Of a stretch of 64,000 nucleotides of DNA, positions 61,323 through 64,000 are shown one piece after another. The notes beneath the pieces were generated by a model. That model saw nothing but the letters and a program-made list of their open reading frames with translations, was not told the DNA's origin and searched no databases. Both the position numbers and the translations under genes were made by a program. Numbering within the stretch: position 1 is the stretch's first letter; every line of letters starts with the position of its first letter. Source of the stretch: Comamonas testosteroni TK102 (lineage in GTDB: Bacteria; Pseudomonadota; Gammaproteobacteria; Burkholderiales; Burkholderiaceae_C); assembly GCF_000739375.1 (NCBI RefSeq), contig NZ_CP006704.1, positions 5,580,001 to 5,644,000 on the forward strand, written 5' to 3'.

Positions 61323-61395
61323 ACTATCAATTCAATAGCTGCATGCGCTTTTCAATATTGGGCTTGCAGCCAAAAACACTAAAACTTTCATACCC
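61323..61395. repeat. Dispersed intergenic repeat, family 1-like (copy d, diverged)
   Basis: In the IS-rpe spacer, TATCAATTCAATAGCTGCATGCGCTT (shown for its TATCAA, AGCTGC and GCGCTT blocks) is the inverse order of the AAGCGCTGGCAGCTATCAA tract at 28145-28163. The rest of 61076-61401 shows no gene. Confidence 0.35.
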
Positions 61396-61402
61396 CGACT
61401 CC

Positions 61403-61428
61403 AAAAACCGCGCTCGTGTATCGAGCGC
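61403..61428 (-). terminator. Intrinsic terminator downstream of rpe
   Basis: On the minus strand, a perfect 7-bp stem GCGCTCG/CGAGCGC (complement of 61410-61416 and 61422-61428) with a 5-nt loop is followed after two bases by TTTTT (61403-61407). It lies about 90 nt beyond the rpe stop codon. Confidence 0.75.
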
Positions 61429-61515
61429 AGCCAAAGTCAGGGCAGGAAACCAGGCCTGGGCGGCCTCGCCGCCTCGGTGCGAAGGAGCTGCGGGTCGCAG
61501 CGCCTTAAGCGGGAG

Positions 61516-62196
61516 TCAGGCAAGATTCTTGCGCATGGTATCGATGACCGCCTTGTAATCCGGCTTGCCGAAGATGGCGCTGCCAGCCACAAAGGTATCG
61601 GCACCGGCATCGGCCACGGCGCGGATATTGGCTTCCTTGATGCCGCCATCCACTTCCAGGCGGATATCCTTGCCACTGGCTTCGATACGCTTGCGAGCGT
61701 CTTCCACCTTACGCAGCGTGCTATCAATAAAGCTCTGGCCGCCGAAGCCGGGGTTCACGCTCATCAAGAGGATCAGGTCGATGTCCTCGATCACCCAGTC
61801 CAGCACGTCCAGCGGCGTGGCAGGGTTGAACACCAGACCGGCCTTGCAGCCATGGCTTTTGATGTTCTGGATGCTGCGGTGCACATGCTGCGACGCATCG
61901 GGGTGGAAGCTGATGTAGTCCGCACCTGCCTTGGCAAAGGCCGTGGCGAGATCGTCCACGGGCTGCACCATCAGATGCACGTCGATGGGCACAGGCTTGC
62001 CATCGGGTGTCACCGAATGAGGCTTCAAAGCCTGACAGATCATGGGGCCGAAGGTCAGATTCGGCACGTAATGGTTGTCCATCACGTCAAAGTGGATCCA
62101 GTCGGCGCCGGCCGCAATGACATTACGCACTTCTTCACCCAGACGGGCGAAGTCGGCTGACAGGATGGAGGGGGCAATACGGTAGGTGGGGCTCAT
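61516..62196 (-). CDS. rpe: Ribulose-phosphate 3-epimerase
   Basis: 226 aa TIM barrel. Interconverts ribulose 5-phosphate and xylulose 5-phosphate in the pentose phosphate pathway. Metal and catalytic residues are in [40 protein letters not shown] and [12 protein letters not shown] (quoted in part). Start [12 protein letters not shown]; normal length. Divergent from apaG, 31 nt apart. Confidence 0.95.
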   Translation of the reverse strand: MSPTYRIAPSILSADFARLGEEVRNVIAAGADWIHFDVMDNHYVPNLTFGPMICQALKPHSVTPDGKPVPIDVHLMVQPVDDLATAFAKAGADYISFHPDASQHVHRSIQNIKSHGCKAGLVFNPATPLDVLDWVIEDIDLILLMSVNPGFGGQSFIDSTLRKVEDARKRIEASGKDIRLEVDGGIKEANIRAVADAGADTFVAGSAIFGKPDYKAVIDTMRKNLA

Positions 62197-62227
62197 GGAT
62201 TGCCATTGTCGCAGTTACCATTAGCTC

Positions 62228-62635
62228 ATGCCGATGAATGAGTTTCTGGTCCAAGTCCAGCCCGCCTACCTGCCCGAGCAATCCGCCCCGGCCGCCGGCG
62301 TCTATGTGTTTTCCTACACCATTACCGTCACCAACACGGGTGAGGTGCCGGCGCAGCTGATTGCGCGGCACTGGATCATCACCAACGAGCTGGGCCATGT
62401 CGAAGAGGTCAAAGGCCTGGGCGTGGTGGGCCGGCAGCCGTTGCTGCAGCCTGGTGAGTCCTTCGAGTACAGCAGCGGCTGCCAGCTGCGTACGCCCACG
62501 GGCACCATGCGGGGAAGCTATCTCTGCGTGAATCACGAGGGCGAGACCTTCGAATGCGAGATTCCGCTCTTCGTATTGCAGATGAACGAGTCCGGCGACC
62601 CCATGCCCATGCCCGAGAAGCGCGTTCTGCACTGA
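62228..62635 (+). CDS. apaG: ApaG domain protein
   Basis: 135 aa beta-sandwich (fibronectin III-like) protein: YTITVTNTGEVPAQLIARHWIITNELG, VVGRQPLLQPGESFEYSSGCQLRTPTGTMRGSY (quoted in part). In other bacteria it is linked with Co2+/Mg2+ efflux phenotypes and, in eukaryotic relatives, with F-box proteins; the molecular role is unclear. Second ATG (codon 3) is an alternative start. Reads into the recombinase-like gene 18 nt downstream. Confidence 0.93.
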   Translation: MPMNEFLVQVQPAYLPEQSAPAAGVYVFSYTITVTNTGEVPAQLIARHWIITNELGHVEEVKGLGVVGRQPLLQPGESFEYSSGCQLRTPTGTMRGSYLCVNHEGETFECEIPLFVLQMNESGDPMPMPEKRVLH

Positions 62636-62653
62636 GGCCTGCCCCACATTTGC

Positions 62654-64000
62654 ATGAAGAAAAGCACTCTTGATCTGCCCGGCCTGCTGGCCTCCCTGGA
62701 CCCCGATGCAGGCCTTGCACAACGCCATTTGTGGCTGATTTATCTGGCTGAATGGATTCGCGCGGCCGAGCCCTCTGTCGAAGGCGCCGTGCAGCGCGTG
62801 AAACAGGTCGTGGAGGCCTTCGAGGCCGACCCCGAAGCCCTGGCCCGGCTGCGCCGCTGGAGCCAGACGCTGATGGAGACGGTGGACATCACCGCCCTGC
62901 TGGCCGATTTCGGCTTTGCCCCGCGCACTGCCATGGCCAGCGAAGTGGCCGAGCGCCTGCGCTACAAGCTGCTGCCCAGCACGCCCGAGACCGAGGACGC
63001 CTCCGAGCTGTTCATGCTGGTCTTTCCCGACCGCTTCGACGCCCGCTGGCTGCATGCGCTGGACAGCCAGCTCATGGCCCGCATCACCACCTTGCTGACC
63101 CCGCAGCAGCAGGACGAAGGCGTGAGCTTCTGGGAGCGCAATCTGCTGGACGCCATCACCTATTGCGCGGGCCAGATTCTCTCCACGGGGTTTGCCCCCG
63201 AGCTGCGTCTGCGCATGAGCGAGCAGGCACGCGAGGAAAAGCCGTTTCATGCGCTGATCCACGATGTGGAAAACCTGCGCGTGGAAGTCATGCTGCCGCT
63301 GCGCACCACCGACAGGCGCGACGCCGCTGCAGCGCAGTTGCGCGAGCGGCTTGAGGCTTGCCGCGCCGCCGTATCGTCGGTGTACTCCTATGTCGAGGCC
63401 GAAGGCATTTCCGTCGGACTGATCTTCCGCCTGCGCCAGGTGCGTGCGCGCATTCTGCGCATTCGCCGCCTGCTCGATTGCCTGCTGGCCGAAGACCGCG
63501 CCTACGAGACGTCAGAGCTGCTGTCCAACCTGGTGGCCGTGGGCATAGAGCGGCGCAGCGTGCGCGCGCTGATGTCCACCAACTCATCCCTGCTGGCCGC
63601 CAAGGTGGCCGAGCGCAGCGCCGAAACCGGCGAGCACTACATCACCCGTGACGGCAGTGAGTACCGCAAGATGGTGGCCAAGGCCGCGGGCGGCGGCCTG
63701 GTGATGGCCTTCACCACGCTGGCCAAGTTTGCGCTGTATGCGCTGGGCCTGTCGGTCTTCTGGGCGGGACTGGCTGCGGGCTTCAACTACGCCATCAGCT
63801 TTGTGCTGATCCAGATGCTGCATTTCACGGTGGCCACCAAGCAGCCGGCCATGACGGCGCCGGCCATGGCGGCCAAGCTCAAGGACATTCAAAGCGATGA
63901 CTCCATCCTGGAGTTCGTCGACGAAGTCGCCCATCTGGTGCGCTCCCAGGTGGCCGCCATTCTGGGCAACGTGCTCATCGTCTTCCCCGGGGCACTGCTG
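62654..64000 (+). CDS. Site-specific recombinase-like membrane protein (PF10136), 3' end missing
   Basis: 449 codons are visible from ATG 62654 before the window ends; the family is about 650 aa. The N-terminal part is helical and soluble (LASLDPDAGLAQRHLWLIYLAEWIR), and from about residue 348 hydrophobic spans begin (LVMAFTTLAKFALYALGLSVFWAGLAAGF, quoted in part). The family was named from a gonococcal gene-conversion study, but the visible sequence has no tyrosine or serine recombinase catalytic motif and looks like a membrane protein. Located after apaG; no att-like repeats nearby, so it is not evidence of a mobile element. Confidence 0.8.
   Translation, partial: MKKSTLDLPGLLASLDPDAGLAQRHLWLIYLAEWIRAAEPSVEGAVQRVKQVVEAFEADPEALARLRRWSQTLMETVDITALLADFGFAPRTAMASEVAERLRYKLLPSTPETEDASELFMLVFPDRFDARWLHALDSQLMARITTLLTPQQQDEGVSFWERNLLDAITYCAGQILSTGFAPELRLRMSEQAREEKPFHALIHDVENLRVEVMLPLRTTDRRDAAAAQLRERLEACRAAVSSVYSYVEAEGISVGLIFRLRQVRARILRIRRLLDCLLAEDRAYETSELLSNLVAVGIERRSVRALMSTNSSLLAAKVAERSAETGEHYITRDGSEYRKMVAKAAGGGLVMAFTTLAKFALYALGLSVFWAGLAAGFNYAISFVLIQMLHFTVATKQPAMTAPAMAAKLKDIQSDDSILEFVDEVAHLVRSQVAAILGNVLIVFPGALL

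Noticed and set aside
62654..64000. 'Site-specific recombinase' gene taken as sign of an integrated mobile element
   Set aside because: The visible part lacks catalytic recombinase motifs, has membrane spans, and sits beside conserved rpe and apaG without att-like repeats.
1..64000. CRISPR arrays, tRNA or rRNA genes, prophage
   Set aside because: No regularly spaced repeats, no cloverleaf-like sequences at likely sites and no phage structural genes were seen on reading both strands by eye; a tRNA scan was not possible.

Overview
The window reads as a chromosomal segment of a betaproteobacterium of the family Comamonadaceae, most likely Comamonas (C. testosteroni group). This rests on the ribosomal protein and SecY sequences, the fragmented trp operon with an embedded chorismate mutase, the abundance of tripartite-tricarboxylate (Bug/TctC) binding proteins and CaiB-type CoA transferases, and two families of short dispersed intergenic repeats. 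The genus call is an inference from remembered family features, not from a search. No tRNA, rRNA or CRISPR array was seen.

Layout. (1) 1-6,030, minus strand: the spc ribosomal operon in the order rplN-rplX-rplE-rpsN-rpsH-rplF-rplR-rpsE-rpmD-rplO-secY-rpmJ-rpsM (rpsM cut by the window edge). It has its own near-consensus sigma-70 promoter at 6,195-6,223, and no S10-operon genes lie upstream. (2) 6,454-12,094: a glycerol block of glpD, divergent glpR-GNAT-glpK, and a water-type aquaporin. (3) 12,202-25,472: housekeeping genes: phytase-like lipoprotein, proC, ubiA, PAP2 phosphatase, dps, oxyR, recG, an HD-GYP protein, queA, an orphan Wzz, a DMT transporter, and a uracil-DNA glycosylase gene broken by one in-frame amber codon. 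(4) 25,644-33,878: an orphan winged-helix protein, the trp genes (trpE, chorismate mutase, trpG, trpD, an unannotated 53-codon membrane ORF, trpC), a chalcone-isomerase-like protein, a fused speD-speE gene, and gph. (5) 34,242-38,188: a LysR regulator divergent from a cyclophilin-like lipoprotein, a Tat-exported alpha/beta-hydrolase-fold protein and an MFS transporter.

(6) 38,291-58,346 is the accessory heart of the window: a lower-GC catabolic cluster in two arms. Arm 1 contains a minus-strand operon (TctC, KstD-like flavoprotein, NIPSNAP, TctC, MmgE/PrpD, MaoC), divergent from a permease and an alpha-methylacyl-CoA racemase, followed by a FadR-type GntR regulator. Arm 2 contains a CoA transferase, a thiolase-fold protein lacking the nucleophilic Cys, its DUF35 partner, an IVD/LCAD-type acyl-CoA dehydrogenase, then etfB and etfA. 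The same 15-bp FadR-like palindrome sits over promoters of both arms, so they are probably one regulon. It plausibly handles import, CoA activation, desaturation, hydration and retro-aldol or thiolytic cleavage of a bulky, branched or alicyclic carboxylic acid. Between the arms, on the opposite strand, lies a high-GC two-gene module: an OLD-family ATPase-TOPRIM nuclease and a UvrD-like helicase, overlapping by 4 nt. This is the architecture of class 2 OLD/Gabija anti-phage systems and looks inserted into the regulon.

(7) 58,347-64,000: an unexplained 0.5-kb stretch, a hypothetical zinc-ribbon-like protein, a complete IS3-family insertion sequence with a programmed -1 frameshift site, then rpe, apaG and the start of a PF10136 'site-specific recombinase' membrane protein that runs off the window.
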